Under the pieces are notes generated by a model, which did not search any database, was not told the origin of the DNA, and saw nothing but the letters and a program-made list of their open reading frames with translations. A program made the position numbers and the translations under genes. From Megamonas sp. UBA1796 (GTDB lineage Bacteria > Bacillota > Negativicutes > Selenomonadales > Selenomonadaceae), in the NCBI GenBank assembly GCA_002319795.1, contig DCFU01000028.1, positions 48,832 to 112,831 on the forward strand: a DNA stretch of 64,000 nt, given 5' to 3'. Of the stretch, positions 27,674 to 36,239 are shown piece after piece. Every line of letters starts with the position of its first letter. Position 1 is the first letter of the stretch.

Positions 27674-28150
27674 TTAGTAATTCGATTTCCGATTGCGATG
27701 TGCGAGTAATCGGATTACTTTGGCGCCTGTATTATGGATGCGCCGCAGTGGTGCAACTCTGGTTTTGATCTTTGGCTTCATATCTTTCACGGTACCGAAG
27801 TCACCGCGTTTGAGATAGGTCGTTTTTGTTTTATCCGGCTTGAAAAAGCCACGTAAAGCCTTAAAAAGCTTTTCTGGTTCTGCTTCTTTTTCACATAGAA
27901 AAATATCTGCAGCAGCATAGCGAAGCGAAGCGTAGGTATGTATGGTGAGATGACCTTCCTTCAGCAGAAGAAGCATTGCGTAATGGTCGGCATCCATCAT
28001 TTCGGTGTCTATCTTTAAGACATTGAAATCAGAAGTCTCAAGCATCTCGAGAAGAGTGCTTTTTAAAAGCTCCATATCGGTAAATCGGTTCGTTTTGCAA
28101 TTATACATATCAACAGTCAACTGACGGGCAATAATTTCCAATGAATCCAT
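27674..28150 (-). CDS. SpeD-like (AdoMet decarboxylase family) protein lacking the pyruvoyl-forming serine
   Basis: The protein has the fold signature of small prokaryotic AdoMet decarboxylases: EGHLTIHTYASLRYAAADIFLCE at residues about 65-87 matches ESHLTIHTWPEYGYAAxDxFTCG of SpeD. In true SpeD the serine of ESH becomes the pyruvoyl cofactor by self-cleavage; here that residue is glycine (codon GGT, residue 66). The nearby catalytic histidine (67) and cysteine (86) remain. ATG 28150 follows AAAGGAGCG; the frame also opens earlier, but without a ribosome site. The C-terminal 40 residues are basic. No speE is adjacent. It is probably not an AdoMet decarboxylase, and its function is unknown. 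Confidence 0.75.
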   Translation of the reverse strand: MDSLEIIARQLTVDMYNCKTNRFTDMELLKSTLLEMLETSDFNVLKIDTEMMDADHYAMLLLLKEGHLTIHTYASLRYAAADIFLCEKEAEPEKLFKALRGFFKPDKTKTTYLKRGDFGTVKDMKPKIKTRVAPLRRIHNTGAKVIRLLAHRNRKSNY

Positions 28151-28202
28151 CGCTCCTTTCTCTACAAAATAGAAATAATCTAAAGAACAATAGCACATCC
28201 CT

Positions 28203-28234
28203 ATTATAAAAGATTTCATTGACAAATGTCAATG
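28203..28234 (-). promoter_or_regulatory. Consensus promoter of the SpeD-like gene with a palindromic operator over the -35 box
   Basis: On the minus strand TTGACA (28232-28227) and TATAAT (28208-28203) are 18 bases apart, both perfect boxes. The -35 box lies in a perfect inverted repeat, CATTGACA-TT-TGTCAATG (28217-28234), the size and position of a repressor operator. The 160 bases on to 28396 hold no gene. Confidence 0.75.
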
Positions 28235-28396
28235 TTAGTAATAAAATATAACGCTACGTAAGCGCATAATTATTATTTAGTTATCAGAGGGCTGAGGTTG
28301 TTTTTTTATTATGCAGTTTGAGTGAATAACCTTGTGCAGTTATAGAAAAAGTTTCACTATTCACAGTCAGGCTCAATGAGTTGCTTCGTGCACGGT

Positions 28397-29104
28397 TCAA
28401 GTTACTGCCAACATATTATATAATTTTAATAAACGAATGTCTTCTTTGGATATTCGTAGTTTTTTGTTCAAGTCCTCTGTCTCAGACAGAGGACTTTTCG
28501 ATATCAAATTCTTAGTGGCTATGGGCATAAGGGGTCGGGAAGAAATGCCACAAACAAGCGCCCACTTTGTCGGTGCATCGAGATAAGAAGCCAGAATGTT
28601 AATGATATATTGCTCCATTGGTGTGTCAAGATTTTGCATCGTAAGGTTTGTGATAGCGTCAAAATGTTTCATATACCCAGCATAGGTATTTTCACAGTAT
28701 TGATATTCTTCGTAATTTTTGATATTCATATAAAGCATAGTTTTATATATATTATTCTCAACTTTTTCCAAAATATCAATTACACAGCGAATAAGTGTAT
28801 TATTGCGGCCATCAAAATAATACATATAGCATTGTGACATTCCTTTAAAAAAAGATGGAACTTTCTCAGAAAGACTTTCCTGAATAACGGTTTGTTCGCT
28901 GCATAAAAGCTGACTAACATTTACTTTTAACACCCTGGCAATATCATATAGTGTAATAATATCAATAACAATCTGACCACTTTCATATTTGGAAACGGTT
29001 GCTTTGCTTTTGCAAATTGCATCAGCCAGTATCTGCACGGTCATATGTCTTTTTTTACGAAAAGATCTTATTTTCTGACCGATTTTCTGGGTTAACTCTG
29101 CCAT
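28397..29104 (-). CDS. XRE family transcriptional regulator
   Basis: The 235-residue protein has an N-terminal Cro/CI-type helix-turn-helix (about residues 6-62: IGQKIRSFRKKRHMT, ADAICKSKATVSKYESGQ, ITLYDIARVLKVNVSQLL). It is followed by a 170-residue alpha-helical-looking part with no family I can name, perhaps ligand binding. ATG follows AGGAGG by 5 bases. It is divergent from the MalY/PatB gene at 29332, so it probably controls that gene and the permease after it; this is inferred from position. Confidence 0.88.
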   Translation of the reverse strand: MAELTQKIGQKIRSFRKKRHMTVQILADAICKSKATVSKYESGQIVIDIITLYDIARVLKVNVSQLLCSEQTVIQESLSEKVPSFFKGMSQCYMYYFDGRNNTLIRCVIDILEKVENNIYKTMLYMNIKNYEEYQYCENTYAGYMKHFDAITNLTMQNLDTPMEQYIINILASYLDAPTKWALVCGISSRPLMPIATKNLISKSPLSETEDLNKKLRISKEDIRLLKLYNMLAVT

Positions 29105-29172
29105 AGTGCCTCCTGTTTCCTCAAAATATACTTTTAGGCTGAAAAAGAATTAAAAAAATTACCTGTTGTTCA

Positions 29173-29201
29173 ATTATAATCTGCAGAAGCAAAAATGTCT
29201 A
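29173..29201 (-). promoter_or_regulatory. Promoter of the XRE regulator
   Basis: On the minus strand TAGACA (29201-29196) and TATAAT (29178-29173) are 17 bases apart. Confidence 0.65.
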
Positions 29202-29207
29202 TTTAAA

Positions 29208-29233
29208 CGAAACAAAAAAACTACTATGTTTCA
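29208..29233. promoter_or_regulatory. Candidate operator in the XRE-MalY divergent region
   Basis: CGAAAC and GTTTCA form a short inverted repeat with 14 bases between arms, lying between the two divergent promoters. The position suits binding by the XRE protein; the repeat is short and A+T-rich, so it could be chance. Confidence 0.3.
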
Positions 29234-29254
29234 TTTCAATAGATATTAATAGAT

Positions 29255-29283
29255 TTGTGATAATTTTTTTTATTTGCTATTAT
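29255..29283 (+). promoter_or_regulatory. Promoter of the MalY/PatB-permease unit
   Basis: TTGTGA (29255-29260) and TATTAT (29278-29283) are 17 bases apart, and the transcript would begin about 40 bases before the MalY/PatB start. Confidence 0.6.
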
Positions 29284-29331
29284 CTGTATATAAAACAGAA
29301 CCGGAACTGTAAAAGATATGGAGGAATACTT

Positions 29332-30549
29332 ATGAAGTATAATTTTGATGAAATCATTGAGAGAAGAAATACGAATGCCTTGAATACGGATGGCTTCCGT
29401 GACTATATTTTCCACGCTGGACCAGATAAAATTTTTCCTTATAAAGATGACGAATTTGTTCGTATGTGGGTAGCCGATATGGAATTTTCCATGCCCCCGG
29501 TAATTTGTGAGGCAATCAAGCAACGTGTTGATAAAAAAATTCTTGGTTATAGTGAAGTCTTTAGTTCAAGCTATTATGAAGCCTTTAATGCTTGGTGTAA
29601 AAAGCTGTATGATTGTGCATTTCCTCAAAATGAGATTGTATTTTCTACGGGAGTGATTCCAGCTTTATATGAACTGGTTGAAGATCTTGTTACACCTGAG
29701 GAAAAGGTCCTTATTATGACACCGTCCTATGGATTTTTTAAGCATGCCGTGGATTACAGGCAACGAAAACTCGTATGTTCTTCTCTGAAAAATAACGATG
29801 GGCATTTCAGCATAGATTTCGAAGACTTTGCCCGGAAGGCGGCTGATTCAAAGACCAGCCTCGTTATTTGGTGTAATCCGCATAATCCTTCCGGACGTAT
29901 CTGGACACAAGAAGAATTAGAAAAGATAGCTGCCATTGTAAAGGAACATAATTTGTGGATTATTAGTGACGAAATTCACTGCGATCTCATCCGGCAGGGG
30001 AAAAAACACATACCAATGGCAAAAATCATGCCGGATTATCAGAAACTCATTACCTGTATGTCTGCGAGCAAGAGCTTTAACATGGCAGGACTCATGTTCT
30101 CAAATATTATTATTCGTAATGAGGCTGTGCGGAAACAATTCACTGCCCATGATAAAAATGTAGGTTTTGTTAATCCACTCTCTGTCGCAGCCCATCAGGC
30201 AGCTTATGAAGCAGGCGGTGAATGGCTTGAACAACTCAAAAGTTATTTAGATGGAAATTTTCAATTTGTGAAAGAATTTTTAGTGCAAAACTTGCCTGAA
30301 ATATCATTTGAAATTCCTGAAGCAACCTATTTGGCCTGGGTGAATGTGAATCCATATCTTGCAGATGTTGATGATATTCCAATGTTCTTTGCGAACGAAG
30401 CCGGTGTATTGCTTGAAGGTGGGGATGCTCTTTTTGTGGGCAATGCCAAAGGATATATCCGGTTGAATCTTGCGATGCCAAGATCCATCATCGCCGAAGG
30501 AATGAAACGAATCTGCCGGGCTATAAAAAAACATCATGACAATGCCTGA
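29332..30549 (+). CDS. MalY/PatB family PLP-dependent C-S beta-lyase (first copy)
   Basis: MalY/PatB enzymes are fold-type I aminotransferase relatives that split cystathionine or other S-conjugated cysteines into thiol, pyruvate and ammonia. The protein is 405 residues. Seen: MWVADMEFSMPP, the CNPHNPSGRIW motif, SDEIHCDL with the cofactor aspartate, the PLP lysine at about residue 247 in SASKSFNMAGL, and RLNLAMPR with the carboxylate-binding arginine. ATG 29332 has GGAGG upstream. It is a paralogue of the gene at 36239; both begin MKYNFDE. It precedes a broken amino acid permease, which suggests uptake and cleavage of a sulfur amino acid. Confidence 0.9.
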   Translation: MKYNFDEIIERRNTNALNTDGFRDYIFHAGPDKIFPYKDDEFVRMWVADMEFSMPPVICEAIKQRVDKKILGYSEVFSSSYYEAFNAWCKKLYDCAFPQNEIVFSTGVIPALYELVEDLVTPEEKVLIMTPSYGFFKHAVDYRQRKLVCSSLKNNDGHFSIDFEDFARKAADSKTSLVIWCNPHNPSGRIWTQEELEKIAAIVKEHNLWIISDEIHCDLIRQGKKHIPMAKIMPDYQKLITCMSASKSFNMAGLMFSNIIIRNEAVRKQFTAHDKNVGFVNPLSVAAHQAAYEAGGEWLEQLKSYLDGNFQFVKEFLVQNLPEISFEIPEATYLAWVNVNPYLADVDDIPMFFANEAGVLLEGGDALFVGNAKGYIRLNLAMPRSIIAEGMKRICRAIKKHHDNA

Positions 30550-30591
30550 TAGCAGGTTATAGGGCATAAAATAAATTGGAGGGCGAATCTC

Positions 30592-31922
30592 ATGGAAAAA
30601 TATATGACTCTGACGACCCCTGACATCTCGAAAAAAAAATTGACACGAGCCGAGCGGGCTGGCATGACGCCGGATGAATGGAAGACAGCTGTTAAGTTTG
30701 ATAGTATGGACTGGGGCTGGATCATCATGAGCATTGGTATGGCGATTGGTGCAGGTATTGTATTTCTGCCGGTGCAAGTAGGCGTAGTTGGCATATGGGT
30801 ATTTCTCATATCTTCGATAATTGGCTATCCAGTGATGTATGCATTCCAAAGATTATTCATTAACACGTTAGCATCTTCACCAAAATGTGAAGCTTATGCA
30901 GATGTAATCTCAGGATATTTGGGAAAAATGTAGGTTTCTTTTTAGGCGTTATGTATTTTCTGATGATCATCCTGTGTGTGTTTATGTATTCGACTGCGAT
31001 TACAAATGATAGTGCATCTTTTTTGTACACATTTGGCGTAACTGAGACGGTGCTTTCCCAAAATCCGCTCTATGGTTTGGCTGTGATTTGTATTTTGGTA
31101 GCCTTGGCATCTCGTGGAGAAAAAATGCTGTTTAAAATTTCAACTGGCATGGTACTTACAAAACTTTTAGTAATCGTTATTCTAGGCAGTGTCATGATTC
31201 CACATTGGAACTTAGCGAATATAGGTTCTTTACCAGATTTTAACTATTTACTGAAAGAAACCATTGCTATACTGCCCATAACGCTGACTTCAATTCTATT
31301 CATCCAGAGTTTGAGCCCAATGGTTATTTCGTATCGGTCACATAATAAATCTATCGAGGTTGCCTGGTATAAAGCACTTAGAGCTATGAATATCGCATTT
31401 GGCGTTCTCTTCGTTGCTGTGTTTTTTTATGCAATTTCTTTTAATTTGGCAATGGGACATGAACAGGCTGTTATGGCTGCAAAACAGAACATTTCTTCCT
31501 TAGCGATGGCCGCACAGGGAATGGACGGCAATACACTGAAAATACTCAGCCTTATTTTGAATATTTTTGCTCTCACAACCGCTTTTTTTGGAATTTTTAT
31601 GGGATTTCAGGAAGCGTGCCAGGGGATTGTTATGAATATTCTTCGTCGTGTTATGACGGAAAATCGCATCAACAAAAAAGCGGTAGCCGGTGGTACAATT
31701 ATTTTTGCTGTACTGGTTTCCTGGGGAGCGAATGTTTTAAATGCACCAATTTTGAAATTGCTGACTTTTTTGGGACCGATTATTGGCATCATTGGATGTC
31801 TTATGCCGGCATATCTTGTTTATCAAGTCCCATTTTTGCATCAGTATAAAGGTTTATGGCTATTTTGTATTATACTTACCGGATTTTTATTGATGATTTC
31901 ACCATTCCTTTCTATGCTTTGA
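30592..31922 (+). pseudogene. HAAAP-type amino acid permease split by a -1 frameshift
   Basis: Two adjacent frames join into one transporter of the hydroxy/aromatic amino acid permease type (SdaC/TdcC-like). The first part (30592-30933) ends in the third hydrophobic segment region (YADVISGYLGK). The second resumes at NVGFFLGVMYFLM and runs to 31922 with about eight more helices. The break is at GGGAAAAATGTAG (30921-30933); one more A, or a -1 slip, restores the frame. The in-frame heptamer G GGA AAA is a classical slippery sequence. A mutation, an assembly error in the A run, or real recoding are all possible; mutation or error is likeliest. Confidence 0.8.
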
Positions 31923-31953
31923 TTATCAAAAAAAGCAAATTTATAGTCTGTCG

Positions 31954-31990
31954 AAGTGCTGCACTAAAAAACGAGTGCAGCACTTTTTTG
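31954..31990 (+). terminator. Intrinsic terminator after the permease
   Basis: AAGTGCTGCACT pairs with AGTGCAGCACTT (12 bp) around an 8-base A-rich loop, followed by TTTTT. Confidence 0.9.
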
Positions 31991-32259
31991 TGCAGAAATA
32001 ATATAAGTGATTCATCACATAGTGGACAGTACATCAAAGGTTTTATTATTTAATGAGTGCATCTGGACTAGTATGCATTCTGTTATCCAGCGCTTACAAA
32101 ACAATTTGTAAAATTAGGTTAGTTGTAAAATAGTTATCGAGTTAGATAAAGAATGGTTATTTTATTTATAATATATTTTAAAGTATACTGCAGATACAGT
32201 TGAATTTAGAGCTTGATTTTGAATATATTCAATTGACCGACTAATGGAATGATTTACAA
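31991..32259. other. A+T-rich gap with no recognisable gene
   Basis: Between the permease terminator and the end of the LysR gene there are about 270 bases of A+T-rich sequence. I see no ORF with a ribosome site, no tRNA-like fold and no strong hairpin. It separates the XRE/MalY region from the LysR-led island. Confidence 0.5.
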
Positions 32260-33132
32260 TTATCCTATAGGATTTTTTAAAAAATATTTTTTTGTATATT
32301 CGGCAAATGTACGTACTATTGGCAACTCACCATAGATATTGCGATAGACTAACCAAGTACGGCGGATCAGGGGAAGGCCATTGGTCAAATACAAGTTTTG
32401 GGTATACAGGTTATGGTCATATTTTTTTAGGCCGATTTTAGGCATAATAGACCAGCCCAACCCGTTCAGTACCATCTGACGGCAGGTGTCAAGACTGTCA
32501 ACTTCAATTGTTTTTGCGGGTGGAGAAGAAAATGTTTCATGCCACCATTCGTCCACTTGGGCTTGGATGGCTGTATTGGCAACAATTCTTGGACTTTTTG
32601 GCAGGTCCTGTAAGTTTATCATGTTACTGGAAACTAAACAAATGGGATCTTCATAGAGTAAGTATTTTTCCTCATCCCAGTGCAAATCGCCACGCAGAAT
32701 GGCTAGTGAAATTTCGTCTTTTTGGAGCATACGGCTGATTTGCATACTGTGTCCTGTTTTTAAAGATACATCAACTTCTGGATATAGTTTTAGAAAGTGT
32801 TTTAGTAACTGGGGCAGCTCATAGTTAGCGAAGATGGAAGAAACGCCGAGAAACAAAGAGCCTTGTATATGTTCCCCCATTCCTTGAATACGTTCCTTAG
32901 CCTTTTTTAATTGCAGCAGTGTTTCCTCGGCAAAATGTAGTAGCTCTTCTCCTTGAGGTGTCAATATGATGCCATTGGGTACCCGGAGCATGAGTGTTGT
33001 TTTAAAATCTCTTTCCATATTTTTAAAACGACGGGTAAGTGCAGGTTGGGAAATAAACATGCGTTTAGCAGCTTTGGTAATGTTTTTTTCTTCTGACAGC
33101 ACTTTTAAGATAAGTAAATCGATATGATCCAT
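32260..33132 (-). CDS. LysR family transcriptional regulator
   Basis: The 290-residue protein has the LysR layout: N-terminal winged helix-turn-helix (LLILKVLSEEKNITKAAKRMFISQPALTRRFKNMERDF), a linker helix, and a substrate-binding domain from about residue 88 (IQGSLFLGVSSIFANYELPQLLKHFLKLYPEVDVSL). ATG 33132 follows GAGGT by 7 bases; the frame opens upstream without a ribosome site. It is divergent from the dcuC-led series, the usual arrangement for a LysR activator responding to the pathway's substrate or intermediate. Confidence 0.92.
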   Translation of the reverse strand: MDHIDLLILKVLSEEKNITKAAKRMFISQPALTRRFKNMERDFKTTLMLRVPNGIILTPQGEELLHFAEETLLQLKKAKERIQGMGEHIQGSLFLGVSSIFANYELPQLLKHFLKLYPEVDVSLKTGHSMQISRMLQKDEISLAILRGDLHWDEEKYLLYEDPICLVSSNMINLQDLPKSPRIVANTAIQAQVDEWWHETFSSPPAKTIEVDSLDTCRQMVLNGLGWSIMPKIGLKKYDHNLYTQNLYLTNGLPLIRRTWLVYRNIYGELPIVRTFAEYTKKYFLKNPIG

Positions 33133-33259
33133 GTCATGTACCTCACTAAAATATTTGTTTAAATCAAAAGCAAAAAGCATAAAATTGCAGTTTGTTTTAT
33201 TACCATAAAGGTACTTCGGTATGATATATGGGAAATCCTTGTGGGGCATTTAAACTTAG

Positions 33260-33308
33260 TATAATTCAATATTTTAAAGGAGGAATAGAAATTATGCCTA
33301 TAACATAG
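33260..33308 (+). promoter_or_regulatory. Probable island promoter with a 4-codon minigene behind a strong ribosome site
   Basis: TATAAT at 33260-33265 is a likely -10 box, with no good -35, as often seen for LysR-activated promoters. Then AAAGGAGG (33276-33283) is followed 10 bases later by ATG CCT ATA ACA TAG. Either this is a leader minigene or the stub of a lost gene. The remaining 113 bases to dcuC hold a further ribosome site (GGGGAGG) just before its ATG. Confidence 0.45.
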
Positions 33309-33421
33309 AAATATATTGATAAATAAAAAAAATTTTATAACGCAGCTCGCCGCTGTGACTTTGCATTGAAATTAAGGGAAAATACTATATTGATTTGCAA
33401 AAAAATAGGGGAGGTTAATAA

Positions 33422-34795
33422 ATGATTGGTTTAATTATTTCAGCTGTTGTCATTGCCTGGGTTGTCTATGCAATGATTGTAAAAAAGTATCGACCCCACG
33501 CTGTGCTCTTTTTGGCAGGTTTTATGCTGCTTGCAGGTGCTGTGGCCTTGAATTTGGGACCGCTTTTGCCTGCTAAGCAGGCTACGGGCGCAGCTTGGCT
33601 GGATATGTTTAAGACGGTTTCTGGTTTGCTGCAGAACCGTACAGGTACAACCGGCATGATTATAATGGCCATTGCCGGATTTAGTGCGTATATGGATTAT
33701 TTGGGAGCCAGTAAGGCGTTGTTTGCCGTTTTTGGGGCTCCGCTAAAAAAAATACATTCGCCGTATGTATTGCTGGTGGCCGCTTTTTTTGTAACTCAGA
33801 TATTGGTGCTGTTTATCCCAAGTCATAGTGGTCTTGGACTGCTGTTAATGGCGACGATGTATCCGATACTGGTTCGGCTAGGCGTGAGCAAGATGTCAGC
33901 TATTGCGGTCATTGCCTGCTGTCAGTTTGTCGATCATGGGCCTGGCTCCCAGGCTGAAAATTATGCGGCGCAGGTTTGCGGCCTTGACCCGGCGACATAC
34001 TTTGTCCAATATCAGCTGCCAATTACAATTCCAATTATTATTGCCGTAGCGATAACACATTTTTTTGTACAGCGCTGGTGGGACAGAAAAGAAGGGTTTG
34101 TTCCTGGGAAGGCCATAGAACAAGTAGAGGAAGCAGATGCCGGAGATCGGCCTCCATTGGTGTATGCTTTGCTGCCAATTGTTCCATTTGGCTTAATCAT
34201 GGGTTTCAGCCCGCTGTTCAACTCTCCTTTAAAAATGGATGTAATTTCTGCAATGCTGATCAGTATCTTCGTATCGCTGGTATTTGAGTATATCCGCTTG
34301 AAAGATGCTCAAGCTGTTATGGAAAGCCTGATGATTTTCTTTAAGGGCATGGGAAAATCATTTGTTACAGTTATTTCGATGATTGTTGCCGGTGAAACTT
34401 TTGCGGCTGGCTTGATAAAAATTGGTGTTGTAGATACGCTGGTTCAAGCTGCGCAGGGGGCAGGACTGGGTGTCCATTTCATGGTTGTAGTAATGAGCTT
34501 GCTAATGGCATTGGCTGCTTTCCTTATGGGGTCAGGCAATGCTACATTCTTTTCTTTTGCGCCCATTGCACCCAGAGTAGCGGAGTTCCTTAATATTGAT
34601 GTTGTTACGTTGATATTGCCAATGCAGATTATGACAAGTTTTGGCCGCGTGGTATGTCCAATAGCCGCACCTATTATAGCTATTGCTGGAATTGCAGGTG
34701 TATCTACATTTCAAATCATTAAGAGGACGGCTATTCCTATGTTGGTAGCTGCTATTGTAAATATTGTGGCAAATTTCATTATATTTATAAAATAG
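33422..34795 (+). CDS. DcuC-type C4-dicarboxylate transporter
   Basis: This 457-residue membrane protein has about 12 helices and matches the DcuC family of anaerobic C4-dicarboxylate carriers, which exchange or export fumarate, succinate and similar acids. Family-like segments are IIMAIAGFSAYMDYLGASKAL, LFIPSHSGLGLLLMATMYPIL, FVDHGPGSQAENYAA and LMGSGNATFFSFAPIAP. The ATG follows GGGGAGG. As first gene of the island, it is the likely importer of the island's carboxylate. Tricarboxylates or modified dicarboxylates are possible alternatives to C4 acids. Confidence 0.9.
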   Translation: MIGLIISAVVIAWVVYAMIVKKYRPHAVLFLAGFMLLAGAVALNLGPLLPAKQATGAAWLDMFKTVSGLLQNRTGTTGMIIMAIAGFSAYMDYLGASKALFAVFGAPLKKIHSPYVLLVAAFFVTQILVLFIPSHSGLGLLLMATMYPILVRLGVSKMSAIAVIACCQFVDHGPGSQAENYAAQVCGLDPATYFVQYQLPITIPIIIAVAITHFFVQRWWDRKEGFVPGKAIEQVEEADAGDRPPLVYALLPIVPFGLIMGFSPLFNSPLKMDVISAMLISIFVSLVFEYIRLKDAQAVMESLMIFFKGMGKSFVTVISMIVAGETFAAGLIKIGVVDTLVQAAQGAGLGVHFMVVVMSLLMALAAFLMGSGNATFFSFAPIAPRVAEFLNIDVVTLILPMQIMTSFGRVVCPIAAPIIAIAGIAGVSTFQIIKRTAIPMLVAAIVNIVANFIIFIK

Positions 34796-34829
34796 ATATT
34801 CATTTTACAGGTTATTAGGAGGAAATTTA

Positions 34830-36239
34830 GTGGTCAAAACATCGCTCTCAGAAAAAATTGCAGAATATACATTGTGTTTTTCCTTACAAGATGTTCCGCC
34901 GAAAGTGCAACAACATGCTAAGTTAATGATTCTTGATGCTATAGGAGGTGCAATGGCTGCTTACTATTTGAAACACGCTGTAAGTACTAGGAAAGTTGCG
35001 ATAGGTTTTGGCAGCCGTCCGCAGAGTACTTTATGGGGAACTATGGAAAAAGTAGGAATGGCAGATGCCGTGTTAGCGAATGCAGCGTTGATTCATGGTA
35101 TGGATTATGATGATACGCATGTTGGCGGAGTTGTGCATCCCAGTGCCAGTGTTGTTAGTACCGCTTTTACAGTAGGTGAAGCGGCAGGATCAAGTGGAGA
35201 ACAGATTTTAGGAGCAATTATTTGCGGCTATGAAATCATTATTCGTTTGGCCTTGGCTGCGCGTGGAGGTTTTCATGACCGTGGTTTTCATGGCACGGGA
35301 ATCGTGGCACCATTTGCTTCAGCCTGTGTGGCAGCGAAGCTGCTTGATTTGCCACAGCATGTCCTGGTGAATGCTCTGGGCATCTGCGGCAGTCAGGCAG
35401 CTGGACTGCAGGAATTTTTGCATGATGGTTCCTGGGTAAAAAAGATTCATCCTGGCTGGGGAAGCCATGCTGCTATCTATGCGCTGCAGCTGGCTAAAGG
35501 CGGGTTGACAGGACCTCGTGAAGTATTTGAAGGCAGCTATGGTTTATATCAAACCCATCTGGGCACAGTGGAGGGCGTAAAAGAGACATTTGCTGATCTG
35601 GGGCAAAAATGGCTGACGGCGGAAATTTCCATAAAACGGTATCCCTGCTGTCATATGATACATTCCTTTAGTGATTGTATGTTTGCGTTGCTTAGGCAGT
35701 ATAAGTTCACTGACAAGGATATTAAAGAAATTGAGTGCCATATTGAAAAACGCTGTTACCATATTGTGTGTTCACCGGAATCGGTTAAAAAACGGCCAAC
35801 TTCTGATTATGGCATGCGTTTTAGCCTGCCATACATTGTGGCCATGTCGGTACGAAGCGGAAAAATGAGTCCGTTAGAGATTGACAAACAATATATGACA
35901 GATCCTGCGGTGCTTGAGATGATTGACAAAGTCCACTGTGTAGAAGATGAAACCGTTAAAAACCCCGGCCATTTTCCAGGGTGGATTAAAGTTACACTTT
36001 TGGATGGCACAGTCTATCAAAAATCACAAAAATATGAGCGTGGGGCGGCGGAAAATCCTATCGATACGCAGGATATTATCGCAAAATATAACGAGAATGC
36101 TTCAATTAATTTGCCTCAGGAAAATGTGAACAGGATATTAAGCAATATTACTAATTTGGAAAAACTAGAAAAAATGGAAATACTGATCCAGAATTTTGTT
36201 ATTGCGGCTAGAGATGATAATAAGAAGGGGGAATTATAA
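34830..36239 (+). CDS. MmgE/PrpD family protein (first copy)
   Basis: The family includes 2-methylcitrate dehydratase, cis-aconitate decarboxylase and iminodisuccinate epimerase, all acting on di- or tricarboxylates without metal or cofactor. The 469-residue protein has conserved blocks HGMDYDDTHVGGVVHPS, RGFHGTGIVAPFAS, VKKIHPGWGSHAA and IKRYPCCHMIHSF; these carry the family's active-site His, Lys and Asp candidates. The GTG start follows AGGAGG. Its stop overlaps the MalY/PatB ATG by one base. Which of the family reactions it performs cannot be read from the sequence. Confidence 0.9.
   Translation: MVKTSLSEKIAEYTLCFSLQDVPPKVQQHAKLMILDAIGGAMAAYYLKHAVSTRKVAIGFGSRPQSTLWGTMEKVGMADAVLANAALIHGMDYDDTHVGGVVHPSASVVSTAFTVGEAAGSSGEQILGAIICGYEIIIRLALAARGGFHDRGFHGTGIVAPFASACVAAKLLDLPQHVLVNALGICGSQAAGLQEFLHDGSWVKKIHPGWGSHAAIYALQLAKGGLTGPREVFEGSYGLYQTHLGTVEGVKETFADLGQKWLTAEISIKRYPCCHMIHSFSDCMFALLRQYKFTDKDIKEIECHIEKRCYHIVCSPESVKKRPTSDYGMRFSLPYIVAMSVRSGKMSPLEIDKQYMTDPAVLEMIDKVHCVEDETVKNPGHFPGWIKVTLLDGTVYQKSQKYERGAAENPIDTQDIIAKYNENASINLPQENVNRILSNITNLEKLEKMEILIQNFVIAARDDNKKGEL

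Noticed and set aside
30920..30933. Programmed -1 frameshifting as the established explanation for the split permease
   Set aside because: The heptamer fits, but no stimulatory structure was seen and the family has no known recoding; left as a possibility, not annotated as such.
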